Shown here piece by piece: positions 54,303-62,371 of a stretch of 64,000 nucleotides of DNA. A program made the translations under genes and the position numbers. The notes beneath the pieces are model-generated. The model saw only the letters and a program-made list of their open reading frames with translations. It searched no databases and was not told where the DNA came from. Origin of the DNA: Chitinophaga niabensis (GTDB lineage Bacteria; Bacteroidota; Bacteroidia; Chitinophagales; Chitinophagaceae); NCBI RefSeq assembly GCF_039545795.1, contig NZ_CP154260.1:3043001-3107000 (forward strand). Reading direction: 5' to 3'. The first letter of the stretch is position 1, and every line of letters begins with the position of its first letter.

Positions 54303-54740
54303 TCAGTTTGAAAGGAATTGCCTAATGGCTATTATTATCATCACACATCCCACTACAAAACATAACAGGGGTACTATTGTACCTAAATCATCTCCCTTAA
54401 TTAAAAAGGAACTGGGCCTGTTCTTATCGTAGACAACGGTTACTTCATCACCCTTTTTAAAGGAAGCCAAAAAACCACCGGTTCCGTAAGTCAGTTTAAT
54501 ACGCTTACCTTCCTTTGTGCTGAATTGAACAACAGGAAATCTGCTCAGGCTTTGAGCACCGAACCGGATTTTAAACCCTACGATCTCGCCAATTACGGCA
54601 ATGCCTCCTGAAAGGATCTTCTTCCTTTTTATATAAGAAGCAATGCCATTTCCAATCACAACGCCGGCTATGATCAGGTAAAAGATCGCCTCGGGATTAA
54701 AGTACCTCGCCCATTTCAATAACTCATTTAGCGTACTCAA
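54303..54740 (-). CDS. DUF3592 membrane protein
   Basis: 145 residues. Two membrane helices, at about 18-36 (AIFYLIIAGVVIGNGIASYI) and 122-140 (GTIVPLLCFVVGCVMIIIAI), flank a beta domain with SRFPVVQFSTKEGKRIKLTYGTGG and FKKGDEVTVVYDKNRPSSFLI, the DUF3592 pattern (VxYDPxxP-like motif). Function unknown; often small membrane accessory proteins. Starts 1 bp after the stop of the tail-fibre-like gene, so translation is probably coupled. Confidence 0.8.
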   Translation of the reverse strand: MSTLNELLKWARYFNPEAIFYLIIAGVVIGNGIASYIKRKKILSGGIAVIGEIVGFKIRFGAQSLSRFPVVQFSTKEGKRIKLTYGTGGFLASFKKGDEVTVVYDKNRPSSFLIKGDDLGTIVPLLCFVVGCVMIIIAIRQFLSN

Positions 54741-54741
54741 G

Positions 54742-55686
54742 TTATTTGTGCTTTAGGGAATTCACCTGCTGCTTTAATTCCTTCACTACTTCCTCCAGCT
54801 TCTTACGCTGCTTCTGCTCTTCAATCAAATATAATGTCAGCTCCTCTACTTTCAGCAACAGCTTACTGTTCATCTCTCCTATATCATGCCCGCCCTGTTC
54901 GACCTGGTTGGCTGAAGGAATGCCAGGAAGATGTTTCTTATCTTCAATAAATTTCGCTACTTCTGAGAGGTCTGGTAAAGGGTAACCTTCTTCAAATACA
55001 AAATCAGGCCAGCCGGTGGCAAGCACTTTTACTTTTTTTGCAGTAATAGTACCAGCTACAGATAATTCTGATTGCGGGTTCCTCGTTCCAACACCCACAT
55101 ATCCGTTTTCTTTGACGTTTAATGCAGCTACAGCAGAATTAGCTGTAACAGGATTACCCACATACAGGCTCCATTCATTTGTCATTGGCTGTAATTTTGT
55201 GACGGTAAGATCGTTTCCAGTAACGGACAATGGTACCCAGCCCGCATTTATATTAATTGATCTTACCTTAATGTTAACAGTGAGAGGGTCGGTAGTAATA
55301 CCCAGGGTATTGATGGCACGTATCCTGAAGCGGGCATTACCATATTCGGTATTACAATCCACTGTAAAATTTCGTTGTGTTGCCAGAATATATCCATTAT
55401 TGTTCACCATTCCCGTTTCACGCCAAACGGCAGGATTTGCATGAGAAATGCTGGCCCGATGGGTAGCTGCGGCAGCTATATTGCCCCGGGTATAGGATAT
55501 AGAAATATCATAGTATCCGGAGGCGGCCGCATCTATAGGCAGGACTCTCAGAAATTCGATATAATCTCCTACTACATAACCTGCGGGGAAAGTCACGTAG
55601 ATAGAGTATTCGTCACTGACGTTAGGAGATGCAAAGCTGAACACGCTTAACAAAGCGAACATAGGTAACAGGATGAATTTTTTCAT
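54742..55686 (-). CDS. Exported tail-fibre-like protein with coiled-coil C-terminus
   Basis: 314 residues with a signal peptide (MKKFILLPMFALLSVFSFASPNVSDEYSIYVTFPAGY). A beta-rich middle (DISISYTRGNIAAAATHRAS, GNARFRIRAINTLGI) leads to the recurrent Bacteroidota tail-fibre motif: GYVGVGTRNPQSELSVAGTI, then TAKKVKVLATGWPDFVFEEGY, PLPDLSEVAKFIEDKKHLPG and IPSANQVEQGGHDIGEMNSKLLLKVEELTLYLIE. A basic coiled coil (about 280-314, EEQKQRKKLEEVVKELKQQV) ends it. The motif resembles the C-terminal self-assembly part of phage-like fibres. Close relatives sit next to Rhs-type genes in other Bacteroidota, and a truncated copy of this gene's start lies beside the Rhs region at 62.5 kb. Confidence 0.8.
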   Translation of the reverse strand: MKKFILLPMFALLSVFSFASPNVSDEYSIYVTFPAGYVVGDYIEFLRVLPIDAAASGYYDISISYTRGNIAAAATHRASISHANPAVWRETGMVNNNGYILATQRNFTVDCNTEYGNARFRIRAINTLGITTDPLTVNIKVRSININAGWVPLSVTGNDLTVTKLQPMTNEWSLYVGNPVTANSAVAALNVKENGYVGVGTRNPQSELSVAGTITAKKVKVLATGWPDFVFEEGYPLPDLSEVAKFIEDKKHLPGIPSANQVEQGGHDIGEMNSKLLLKVEELTLYLIEEQKQRKKLEEVVKELKQQVNSLKHK

Positions 55687-55817
55687 GGGTGATCGGGGTT
55701 TTTATGAGTCCTGCAAAATAAGCATATTTCAATGGATTGCATAGTCAATTTGTTGATATAGATCAACTTTTTGAAAGATCATATTCCGTAAATTGGATTT
55801 CACCAAAACTCAATCTT

Positions 55818-56639
55818 ATGGCATTGCAAGATGGAATTATTACTTTAACAGGTTCACTCGGCGAAATCGTTGGGTACAAACGAAAAGGAAAGCTCTGCTT
55901 CCGCCGCAAAGCAAAACATGTACGGAGAAGTGAAGCCACCAAAGAGTCCGCTACCGACTTTGGCGCAGCCAGTAAGGCAGGAAAACTGATCCGCCAGGGA
56001 GTACGCCAGGGGCTGAACATCCGCACAGATCACCAACTCGTCAACCGCCTGAATAAGGAACTGCTGAAAGTCCTTTATGCCAGCAGTGAACAAAGGGGCT
56101 TTAGAGGCTTTAAGCGGGAAGAAATTGCTGCATTAGCAGGCTTCAGCTTTAACAAGGAAACAAGGCTAGACCGGCTATTGAACTTCAGGCCTAAAGTGGT
56201 GCAAAGCAAAGAGGGTCTCCGCATTGCCCTGCCGGCATTAACTGCCCGGGATATCCGCCATGCAAAGAATACCACACACATTGAGATCAAAGTGATCGCT
56301 GTGGGAGTAAACTTTAATGGCGGCGATTACCAGGATGCCGTGACGGACAAGGTCATGATCGATTTCAGGGAACCTGCTGCTGCAAAGGAACTGATACTTC
56401 CTTTTAAAGCAGGTGAAGAAGAAACGATTGTCGTGCTGCAGATCACTGCATACCATGAGTGGAATGGCAGCATGTATAAGTTAGATAACCTGAAATACTT
56501 TGCTGCAGATATCATTGATGTGATACCATCGTTACCGCAGGAAGAGGAGGTTAACATGGTGCACCAAACGAAAACTGAAAGGAAACCACTCTTTCAGCTG
56601 CTGGGAGATCACACTTACGCCGTACCTCAAAGAGAATAA
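55818..56639 (+). CDS. Conserved hypothetical cytoplasmic protein
   Basis: Start at ATG 55818 (MALQDGIITLTGSLGEIVGYKRKGK), 273 residues; the frame could extend to 55737. N-terminal strand-rich start, a basic helical part (FRRKAKHVRRSEATKES), then ATDFGAASKAGKLIRQGVRQGLNI and a middle beta domain. No signal peptide or membrane helix. The opening matches a recurring but unnamed Bacteroidota family (QDGI.TLTG..G....YK). Function unknown. Divergent from the tail-fibre-like gene. Confidence 0.7.
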   Translation: MALQDGIITLTGSLGEIVGYKRKGKLCFRRKAKHVRRSEATKESATDFGAASKAGKLIRQGVRQGLNIRTDHQLVNRLNKELLKVLYASSEQRGFRGFKREEIAALAGFSFNKETRLDRLLNFRPKVVQSKEGLRIALPALTARDIRHAKNTTHIEIKVIAVGVNFNGGDYQDAVTDKVMIDFREPAAAKELILPFKAGEEETIVVLQITAYHEWNGSMYKLDNLKYFAADIIDVIPSLPQEEEVNMVHQTKTERKPLFQLLGDHTYAVPQRE

Positions 56640-57035
56640 AACAAGGCGAGGCGGTCAAACATCTGACGGAAAGTATTACTCCCGCCAGGAAAACTATGCC
56701 TGCAAACCAAAATCAGCACGTAATTTGCCGTAAATTTGTACAATGAAAGCTTCTTCTCACAGAATATTTATACTTCATAGCTCCAAAAGAGTGATTATAT
56801 CCCGCGAAAGCATCTAAACCTCTCCTTCACCTCCCCTCCATATCCGGTACACATCCGCTCCATATATAGTCCACCATTCTCCCGTCTTTCTCTTATCAAT
56901 CCCTTATCAGCTAATCATTACACGCCCATGGTATAAGCCAAACACTGTAATAGAAAGGTTCTTCTATAAACGCTCCATACCAAACTGCGGCAGATCAGAA
57001 TAATTATTTACTTTAGCTGGGAAAATCGCAGGGAA
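56640..57035. other. Intergenic region, no gene seen
   Basis: 396 bases. A TAAATTTG (-7-like) lies 5 bp before an ATG at 56743 that opens only 24 codons; spacing makes it unlikely to be used. The rest is C/T-rich and A/T-rich sequence without hairpins. Confidence 0.5.
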
Positions 57036-57377
57036 TTGCTCAACTACGCTCCGGACATATCTTTCAAAGGCAGGTTTCGTATTATCTTATTGTTAGTACT
57101 GAGCCTGTGCTCCTGCGTATCTTACATTCTCCCTTCCGGCCCCGGCCAGGGTTATCTCCAGGAATCACCACTTTATGAAAATGAAAACCAGGAAGCCTGC
57201 AAACTTAGCCTTGGCATAGAAACTACAGTAAAGAATAAACGCACTTTCAACAAACAGCAGTTTCCGCGGGTTTATAATACCGTTACCCACAACAATAACA
57301 ACCATAAATACTTCCGCCTGGCCTCCTGGATGAGGCCCGCGTATTATATTTTCCTTTACCGGTTCAGTCTTTTTTGA
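57036..57377 (+). CDS. Possible small lipoprotein, doubtful
   Basis: 113 codons from TTG. A hydrophobic stretch (RIILLLVLSLCSCVSYILPSG) could be a lipoprotein signal, followed by YLQESPLYENENQEACKLSLGIETTVKNKR, which looks coding. The C-terminus (YNTVTHNNNNHKYFRLASWMRPAYYIFLYRF) is odd. No good start codon or ribosome site. May be a decayed gene. Confidence 0.25.
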   Translation: MLNYAPDISFKGRFRIILLLVLSLCSCVSYILPSGPGQGYLQESPLYENENQEACKLSLGIETTVKNKRTFNKQQFPRVYNTVTHNNNNHKYFRLASWMRPAYYIFLYRFSLF

Positions 57378-57472
57378 TCTCCTCCTTTTTGCCGCACACG
57401 AATTGCCGCATGTTTCCTGCCGGGAACAAGCCATTGTATTTTTATTTCCGTAAATTATAAACTCAAGTACTG

Positions 57473-57718
57473 ATGAAATGTCCAAATTGCAGCGAAACGC
57501 TGCTCATGACACAGCGGAACAATGTTGAGATCGACTATTGCCCGAAATGCCGCGGCATCTGGCTGGATAAAGGAGAGCTGGACAAACTGCTGGAATATGA
57601 CAACAAACGCAGCAACGATGAGCACCACCGGTATGACAACGACCATGATCATGACCGCCATAAACAACATCCCAGGAAAAAACGAGGCTTCCTTGGCGAC
57701 TTTTTTGATTTCGATTAA
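57473..57718 (+). CDS. zf-TFIIB zinc-ribbon protein
   Basis: 81 residues. The zinc ribbon is CPNC (3-6) and CPKC (23-26) in MKCPNCSETLLM and IDYCPKCRGIWLDKGELDKLLEYD, the PF13453-type zf-TFIIB signature. A His/Asp/Arg-rich linker and a hydrophobic GFLGDFFDFD end follow. Function unknown; perhaps nucleic-acid or protein binding. terC follows after 18 bp, likely co-transcribed. A truncated second copy lies at 62145. Confidence 0.88.
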   Translation: MKCPNCSETLLMTQRNNVEIDYCPKCRGIWLDKGELDKLLEYDNKRSNDEHHRYDNDHDHDRHKQHPRKKRGFLGDFFDFD

Positions 57719-57736
57719 TGCTTAAAAACTCAGATA

Positions 57737-58513
57737 ATGGAATTTATTATTCCCGATTTCGCCGACGCTTCCGTCTGGATCAGCCTGATCACACTTTGTT
57801 TCCTTGAAGTAGTGCTGGGCATTGACAATATCATCTTCATATCCATCGTGGCAGGGAAACTGCCGGAACACCAGCAGCGCAAAGCCCGGAACATCGGGTT
57901 GGGGCTGGCCATGTTGTTCAGGGTAGGCCTGTTATTATGCATCAACTGGATCATTGGTCTCAAAGACCCCGTGATTAATTTCAAATGGCTGAACGGTACG
58001 GTGATCCCACTCAGTTGGAAGGATATCATCCTGCTGGCAGGCGGCCTTTTCCTGATCGTTAAAAGCACACTGGAGATACATCATAAGTTGCAGACAGATG
58101 CAGAAGAGGGACATAAAAAGACCCGTGCACCCCATAGCCTGGCTTCCGTGCTATTACAGATAGTGCTGGTAGATGCCGTCTTTTCCTTTGATTCTATCCT
58201 AACTGCAGTAGGTCTTGTGGACAATGTGCTGGTGATGATCATTGCAGTAGTAGTGTCTATCCTGATCATGATGCTGTTTGCAGGGCCCGTTACAAAGGTC
58301 ATCAACAAGCAGCCCACGCTGCAAATGCTGGCGCTTACATTCCTGATAGTAATAGGTGTGGTACTGATTGCCAGTGGTTTCCACCAGGAGATCAGCAAGA
58401 GTATCATTTATTCCTGTTTGGGCTTCTCATTGATCGTGGAACTACTGAATATACGGCTGAGAGGGAAAAATGCGAAGAATATTGAATTGAATACGCCGAG
58501 GGACGTTAAATAG
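57737..58513 (+). CDS. TerC family integral membrane protein
   Basis: 258 residues. Seven to eight membrane helices, starting SVWISLITLCFLEVVLGIDNIIFISIVAGKLP with the TerC signature GIDN (about 29-32), a matching acidic motif VLVDAVFSFDSILTAVGLV (about 143-162), and a C-terminal helix AIIYSCLGFSLIVELLNIR-like. TerC proteins are linked to tellurium resistance and to Mn or Ca export or metallation of exported proteins. The two Asp/Asn motifs sit in the middle of the membrane as in the family. Confidence 0.92.
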   Translation: MEFIIPDFADASVWISLITLCFLEVVLGIDNIIFISIVAGKLPEHQQRKARNIGLGLAMLFRVGLLLCINWIIGLKDPVINFKWLNGTVIPLSWKDIILLAGGLFLIVKSTLEIHHKLQTDAEEGHKKTRAPHSLASVLLQIVLVDAVFSFDSILTAVGLVDNVLVMIIAVVVSILIMMLFAGPVTKVINKQPTLQMLALTFLIVIGVVLIASGFHQEISKSIIYSCLGFSLIVELLNIRLRGKNAKNIELNTPRDVK

Positions 58514-58578
58514 TTATTTATGCAACCAGGGCAGCCTTTTATGCGACAGCAGCAGAAAGGTTTCTTATAAAAGAAAAT

Positions 58579-58604
58579 AAACCCCGGCATATAGCCGGGG
58601 TTTT
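58579..58604 (+). terminator. Intrinsic terminator after terC
   Basis: Perfect 10-bp stem AAACCCCGGC / GCCGGGGTTT, loop ATATA, T-run. Also a possible stop for the minus-strand gene ending at 58636. Confidence 0.9.
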
Positions 58605-58635
58605 ATGCTAAGGTCTTGTAAATATGAGAACTGCA

Positions 58636-59047
58636 TTAAACAGTATCGCGCTGCATTTTATTGTCCTTTCTCTTGAAGGAATTCACCAGGTATTTACCAT
58701 TAATAATAAGGAATGTGACAAATACAAGTAAAGACCAGGGCTGTACGTATGGGGTAGAGATCTCCCGCCCTGCTATTGATATAAAAAAGGCCTCTGACCA
58801 GATCTCATAGGTAATGGCAGCCAGATCAAAAGTAGCTAATAATAATAATATGCCCGTTATCAATGTTGAATATCTGAAGCTGAAAAAAAAAAGTAATTAG
58901 CGCTATAATAAACAACACCGCAGCTATCAGATGCCTGTATCGTCCTGCATGACTAACAAACATAATTTCCTTCCATGTAAATATCATCATCACTACTACG
59001 ATAATAAAAGGAATCAAACGTATAATCTTCATTTTTCCCATCTTCAA
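58636..59047 (-). pseudogene. Frameshifted four-helix membrane protein
   Basis: Two minus-strand frames (58826-59047 and 58636-58863) join into one protein if one T is removed from a run of ten T (plus-strand A run 58883-58892). The joined product would be ~136 residues: MKMGKMKIIRLIPFIIVVVM, a strand with WKEIMFVSHAGRYRHLIAAV, then FSFRYSTLITGILLLLATFD and IWSEAFFISIAGREIST. The halves are homologous (W-x-E-x-x-F-x-S-x-A-G-R ...), an internal duplication that supports one original gene. Either a true frameshift, a phase-variable switch, or a sequencing error in the homopolymer. Function unknown. Confidence 0.7.
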
Positions 59048-59096
59048 TATTTATAAGTTCTGTAATATATTGACTCGAAATGATATTATACAATTA

Positions 59097-59609
59097 TCAA
59101 TTATTAAGCCCTTTACTATAAAACTCCGAAGCCTCCCTGATATCTTTTTCAAGAATAGGATAAACATTCAAAATAGACTCGTTATTCCTAACACGATATG
59201 GAAAATTATGCAGCGTGTTATTATACCTGATAATAAAATCTGTTTCCCCGTTTGTCAATCCCAGGTTCATGGGAACAGATCTTGTTTCAACAGGAATTAC
59301 CCTGACAGTATCCCTTACAAATATCTTCCTGTCATCCTGCAGATACTCATAATCGATGGTATATTTTTCACTGGCATTGTAAAGAGCTGCCTCATCTCTT
59401 TCAAAGTTAACAAGATATCCTTTACTGATCTTAGCGTTAAAGAAATCATTGCCTGTAATATGTTTTGAAGGATAGAAGATCATGTTCCTGTTAAAGAACA
59501 CCAGGTAACCTGTTCGTTTATGGTAAATATTGTCCTTATACACGAATAATCTGTAATTACAGGAACTCATAGCAATAGAAAACGTTATAAAAAAGAATAC
59601 AGTTTTCAT
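59097..59609 (-). CDS. Hypothetical lipoprotein
   Basis: 170 residues. Lipoprotein-like signal (MKTVFFFITFSIAMSSCNYRL, Cys17), then a beta-rich domain (GYLVFFNRNMIFYPS, KISKGYLVNFERDEAALYNASEKYTI). No recognised family. A 31-codon minus-strand gene lies 8 bp upstream. The local sequence is A+T-rich, as in the whole 58.6-64 kb stretch. Confidence 0.6.
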   Translation of the reverse strand: MKTVFFFITFSIAMSSCNYRLFVYKDNIYHKRTGYLVFFNRNMIFYPSKHITGNDFFNAKISKGYLVNFERDEAALYNASEKYTIDYEYLQDDRKIFVRDTVRVIPVETRSVPMNLGLTNGETDFIIRYNNTLHNFPYRVRNNESILNVYPILEKDIREASEFYSKGLNN

Positions 59610-59617
59610 ATGTATGA

Positions 59618-59713
59618 TTATTTCTTGTCCTTAAAATCTCCGTGTTCATCCAGGTCCTCCACAACACTATCAACAAAAAATATGGCAATACTGCCAATAA
59701 AGATCTTTTTCAT
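59618..59713 (-). CDS. Tiny ORF, 31 residues
   Basis: ATG at 59713 reads MKKIFIGSIAIFFVDSVVED and ends LDEHGDFKDKK. The basic start and short hydrophobic run look like a very short membrane peptide. It precedes the lipoprotein gene by 8 bp. Could be a real small peptide or the stump of a longer gene. Confidence 0.3.
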   Translation of the reverse strand: MKKIFIGSIAIFFVDSVVEDLDEHGDFKDKK

Positions 59714-60077
59714 AGATACGTTTATCCAAGGTTAAAAATTATACCCCAGCCTAAATTTTCCGGGTCCATCCCTGGCACTTGGGAATTAGCCAAGAAATCA
59801 TACAACAAAACATCGTATTCCCTTTCAACTTATTATTCCAGCCTAAAAGCAATATCATATTATTCAACACTATTGGATTGGGCTTTTACTTATCCTTGTC
59901 CACTACAATACTGTATGAAAAATGCCTCGCCTGTCCTCCAGCTATTCTATAAAATCCTTTTTTGTATCCTTGTCTGAAGAATAGTCATAAAGTACTTATC
60001 GATCTCTATGAAAAACTCTCAATTAGAGACGCTGAATAAAGCAAAAATGGATCTCATTATTAATAAACAAACATTAA
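59714..60077. other. A+T-rich region with possible gene debris
   Basis: 364 bases without an intact gene. A minus-strand frame near 59733-59785 ends in KFRLGYNF-stop, like the last strand of an outer-membrane barrel, but a stop codon lies close upstream; a possible remnant. Nothing else is clear. Confidence 0.35.
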
Positions 60078-60725
60078 TTACTCATAATTTTCTATTCTAA
60101 GCCGTACCTTTTCCCCATCTTTTAGATTATGTATTTGTTTTGCCAAATCAGCATAATAAAGAAGAAATTTAGGGAAGGCGCTTGCATAAAAATTCTTCAT
60201 TTCATATTCGCCTCCTATAACAAATGGCACCTTAGGTACCAATCTTTGATTGTAGTGAAATGAATTAACCTCACACCAACTTTTAACAAATCCATTTCCT
60301 GTTAGATAATCCAAATTTTCAATCAGATATTTTAACCAGCCCTCAAAATCATCTGACAACCTCTCTCTATCGCCAGTTTCAACATTAAAAAGAACTATGC
60401 TACCATCGCTTTTATCGAAAGCAAACTGATTCCCAAATACTTCCTGTCCAAAAGAAAATAACCCTTCAAACAAATATCCAAACTCCTTACTTAGGACATC
60501 ATTTACTAATTGAATATTGGAAAAATCACTAGTAGAAATAAAAGAATATATATGTAATGATTGATTGAAGAAAAAGCCTCCATTACCAATCGATTTGATA
60601 AAATCAAAATACTGATCATCCTTTAAAATTTCCTTATAACTGATGAGCAATGTTTGATCTACATTATTATCTAACATCGTCTCACTCTTGTTGTTTAAGA
60701 AGACAGATATTTCATTCTTTATCAT
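60078..60725 (-). CDS. SMI1/KNR4 (SUKH)-type predicted immunity protein
   Basis: 215 residues. KSIGNGGFFFNQSLHIYSF and, further on, FGQEVFGNQFAFDKSDGSIVLFNVETGDRERLSDDFEGWLKYLIEN show the SUKH/SMI1-KNR4 pattern (G-G-x-x-F early, then FGxxxFGxxFAFD, then W near an acidic helix). Such proteins protect cells against polymorphic toxins, often nucleases. It lies downstream of the displaced Rhs cassette and its neighbour immunity gene, on the same strand. Lower G+C than the housekeeping genes. Which toxin it counters is not known. Confidence 0.7.
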   Translation of the reverse strand: MIKNEISVFLNNKSETMLDNNVDQTLLISYKEILKDDQYFDFIKSIGNGGFFFNQSLHIYSFISTSDFSNIQLVNDVLSKEFGYLFEGLFSFGQEVFGNQFAFDKSDGSIVLFNVETGDRERLSDDFEGWLKYLIENLDYLTGNGFVKSWCEVNSFHYNQRLVPKVPFVIGGEYEMKNFYASAFPKFLLYYADLAKQIHNLKDGEKVRLRIENYE

Positions 60726-60835
60726 TATTGTTTAGGTTTTAAATTTACCGGAGGAGAATAGAAAATTTATCCTCAACCTCCTCGATATGGCACTCAGGGA
60801 TTTTAAAGCAAAAAAAGCACATAACCAGTAACAAT

Positions 60836-60861
60836 AAAGCCTCCGCAGTCGCGGGGTCTTT
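60836..60861. terminator. Terminator after the predicted immunity gene at 60887
   Basis: AAAG-C-CTCCGC-AGTC-GCGGGG-T-CTTT: a 6-bp stem with one G-U pair plus four A-T/G-C pairs beyond a mismatch, with T-rich sequence on both sides. It lies 25 bp after the stop of the gene at 60887-61303. Confidence 0.6.
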
Positions 60862-60886
60862 GTTGTTGAAAGATGATAGATACAAT

Positions 60887-61303
60887 TTATGTAAGTATGT
60901 TTATCGAATCAACCATTTCTTTAACGATATCCTTTTCTACAAGTCGATCGCTAAAGTTACAATTGTATGTTCCAAATACAGCTTTATTGTTTTTGTATAA
61001 TACCCAGTACTTCCAGTAATATTGCCCTTCAAGTACAAACTCTTTCTCTTCATAATTATCAGCACTTACCTGGGCAAGCAAATTTTCTGCATTATTCGCA
61101 TTTTCGTTGGATGATACAAAATCTGACAGCTCCATACCAACATCAAAATTATACGTAGCTGGGATGACATACGCAGATAAATTTATTGCGCCAACCCCAT
61201 TTTTATCATCAGTTATACTTATTGTATTTCCGCCTTCTTCAATCAAATAACTAGCTGGAACTTTAATTGAAAATATATTTGATTTAGATTTATATTCATT
61301 CAT
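60887..61303 (-). CDS. Predicted immunity protein of the displaced Rhs cassette
   Basis: 138 residues, MNEYKSKSNIFSIKVPASYLIEEGGNTISITD... A compact alpha/beta domain without signal peptide, resembling small DUF3805-like proteins that accompany Rhs-type toxins in Bacteroidota (inference by pattern, not certain). Its start is 9 bp downstream of the stop (61313) of the restored Rhs tip frame, the usual toxin-immunity spacing. A+T-rich. Followed by a hairpin terminator. Confidence 0.55.
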   Translation of the reverse strand: MNEYKSKSNIFSIKVPASYLIEEGGNTISITDDKNGVGAINLSAYVIPATYNFDVGMELSDFVSSNENANNAENLLAQVSADNYEEKEFVLEGQYYWKYWVLYKNNKAVFGTYNCNFSDRLVEKDIVKEMVDSINILT

Positions 61304-61312
61304 ACAAAACGT

Positions 61313-62087
61313 TTAAGGATTAGGTTTGGTTACCGGTTTAGTTGGATCATAATAAATCACACGCCCATTACTCCCTCGGCATTGGCAGTAACGGTACAGT
61401 TGTTAAATTAGCTCCTCCCGCTGGCACTGGCAATTCCTTGAGAATATCAATTGCTTTATCAACGACCATCACTATTCCCGCCGCTGCTCCTCCTGCAATA
61501 ATCCCCTCCGCAATTGCTTCCCCAATAAAAGGTAAAGCAGGACAGATAGGGCATTTACCATCTGGATCGCTAAACCGTATTGGATTGTTATATGAGAAGT
61601 GATATGGGCTGATTGCTTCCTGACCACCCTCATCCGTAAACGGATCTATTTGTAAAAATCTTCCCGTCTGCTGATCATAGGTTCTTGCATTAAAATCATA
61701 CCAAGCTAGTCCGCTACCATCAGTAAACTCCTTCTGCTGAAGCTCATTTCCATTAAATAGTATTTTGTTTTCTAACTTACCAACAGCACTTGAACTGATC
61801 CCACTCATGGTGAGCCCAAATGGATAATAGTGTGTTTCCTCTAATACAGGCCCTGTAATATGATCCAGTATCACATTGTCAAAGAACACATCCTGCGGAC
61901 TCTCATTGCTGGTATAAATATACAAAAAACCACTTTCCTTTACCACCATCTTATCCTGTGCCAGTGTCTGCAGCTGATCTGGCTCTGCTTTCACCTGCTT
62001 CACCCCACCGTTCTCTTCCACCATCTTAAACTGCTCATTGAACAACACGAAGTTCAAATAAGCTTAGGTCTGCCGGTCAGATCTACT
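61313..62087 (-). pseudogene. Displaced Rhs C-terminal cassette with two frameshifts
   Basis: The main frame (61368-62057) reads LNFVLFNEQFKMVEENGG, then ESGFLYIYTSNESPQDVFFDN, ETHYYPFGLTMSGISSSAVGKLEN and WYDFNARTYDQQTGRFLQIDPFTDEG: the RHS-repeat-associated core. There is no start codon: homology begins abruptly at about 62087 (VDLTGRPK), one base short of frame at 62064-62067 (AAGC where AAAGC would join RPK to AYLNF). At the other end, the tip after the core (ALPFIGEAIAEGIIAGGAAAG) stops at 61368, but a one-base shift in a GGG run gives SNGRVIYYDPTKPVTKPNP ending at 61313, 9 bp before the next gene. An orphan, probably silent Rhs-CT module. Confidence 0.75.
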
Positions 62088-62144
62088 GTTTATCCTTCTC
62101 TTTTAAATGCTCGTATTGCTTGTTATAAAAGTCTGAAGTGAAGG
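62083..62144 (-). pseudogene. C-terminal stump of an unknown gene
   Basis: Minus-strand frame ending TSDFYNKQYEHLKEKDKQ-stop at 62083. Upstream it is cut at 62145, where the zf-TFIIB copy begins, and the Rhs fragment starts where this stump stops. Composition (K/E/Y-rich end) is that of a real protein, perhaps a lost immunity gene. Family unknown. Confidence 0.4.
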
Positions 62145-62352
62145 GCGGAACAACGTTGAGATCGATTATTGCCCGAAATGCCGTGGCATCTGGCTGGATA
62201 AAGGTGAACTGGACAAGCTGCTGGAACATGACAACAAACGCAGCAGCGATGAATACCGCCGGTATGATGACGACCATGGCCACGACCGCCATAAACATCA
62301 ACATCCCAGGAAAAAGAAAGGCTTCCTTGGCGACTTTTTTGATTTCGATTAA
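62145..62352 (+). pseudogene. Truncated second copy of the zf-TFIIB gene
   Basis: Matches 57514-57718 from GCGGAACAA through the stop codon, with the first ~14 codons (including the first CPNC) missing. The frame is intact: NNVEIDYCPKCRGIWLDKGE ... LLEHDNKRSSDEYRRYDDDHGHDRHKHQHP ... GFLGDFFDFD. There are many synonymous changes, a few residue changes and one extra codon in the His-rich linker. No start codon, so it should not be expressed. Confidence 0.9.
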
Positions 62353-62371
62353 TTCTTAAAAACCTCAGATA

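Noticed and set aside
62138..62359. 73-codon plus-strand frame in the chimeric segment
   Set aside because: Out of register with the zf-TFIIB frame that is actually conserved there.
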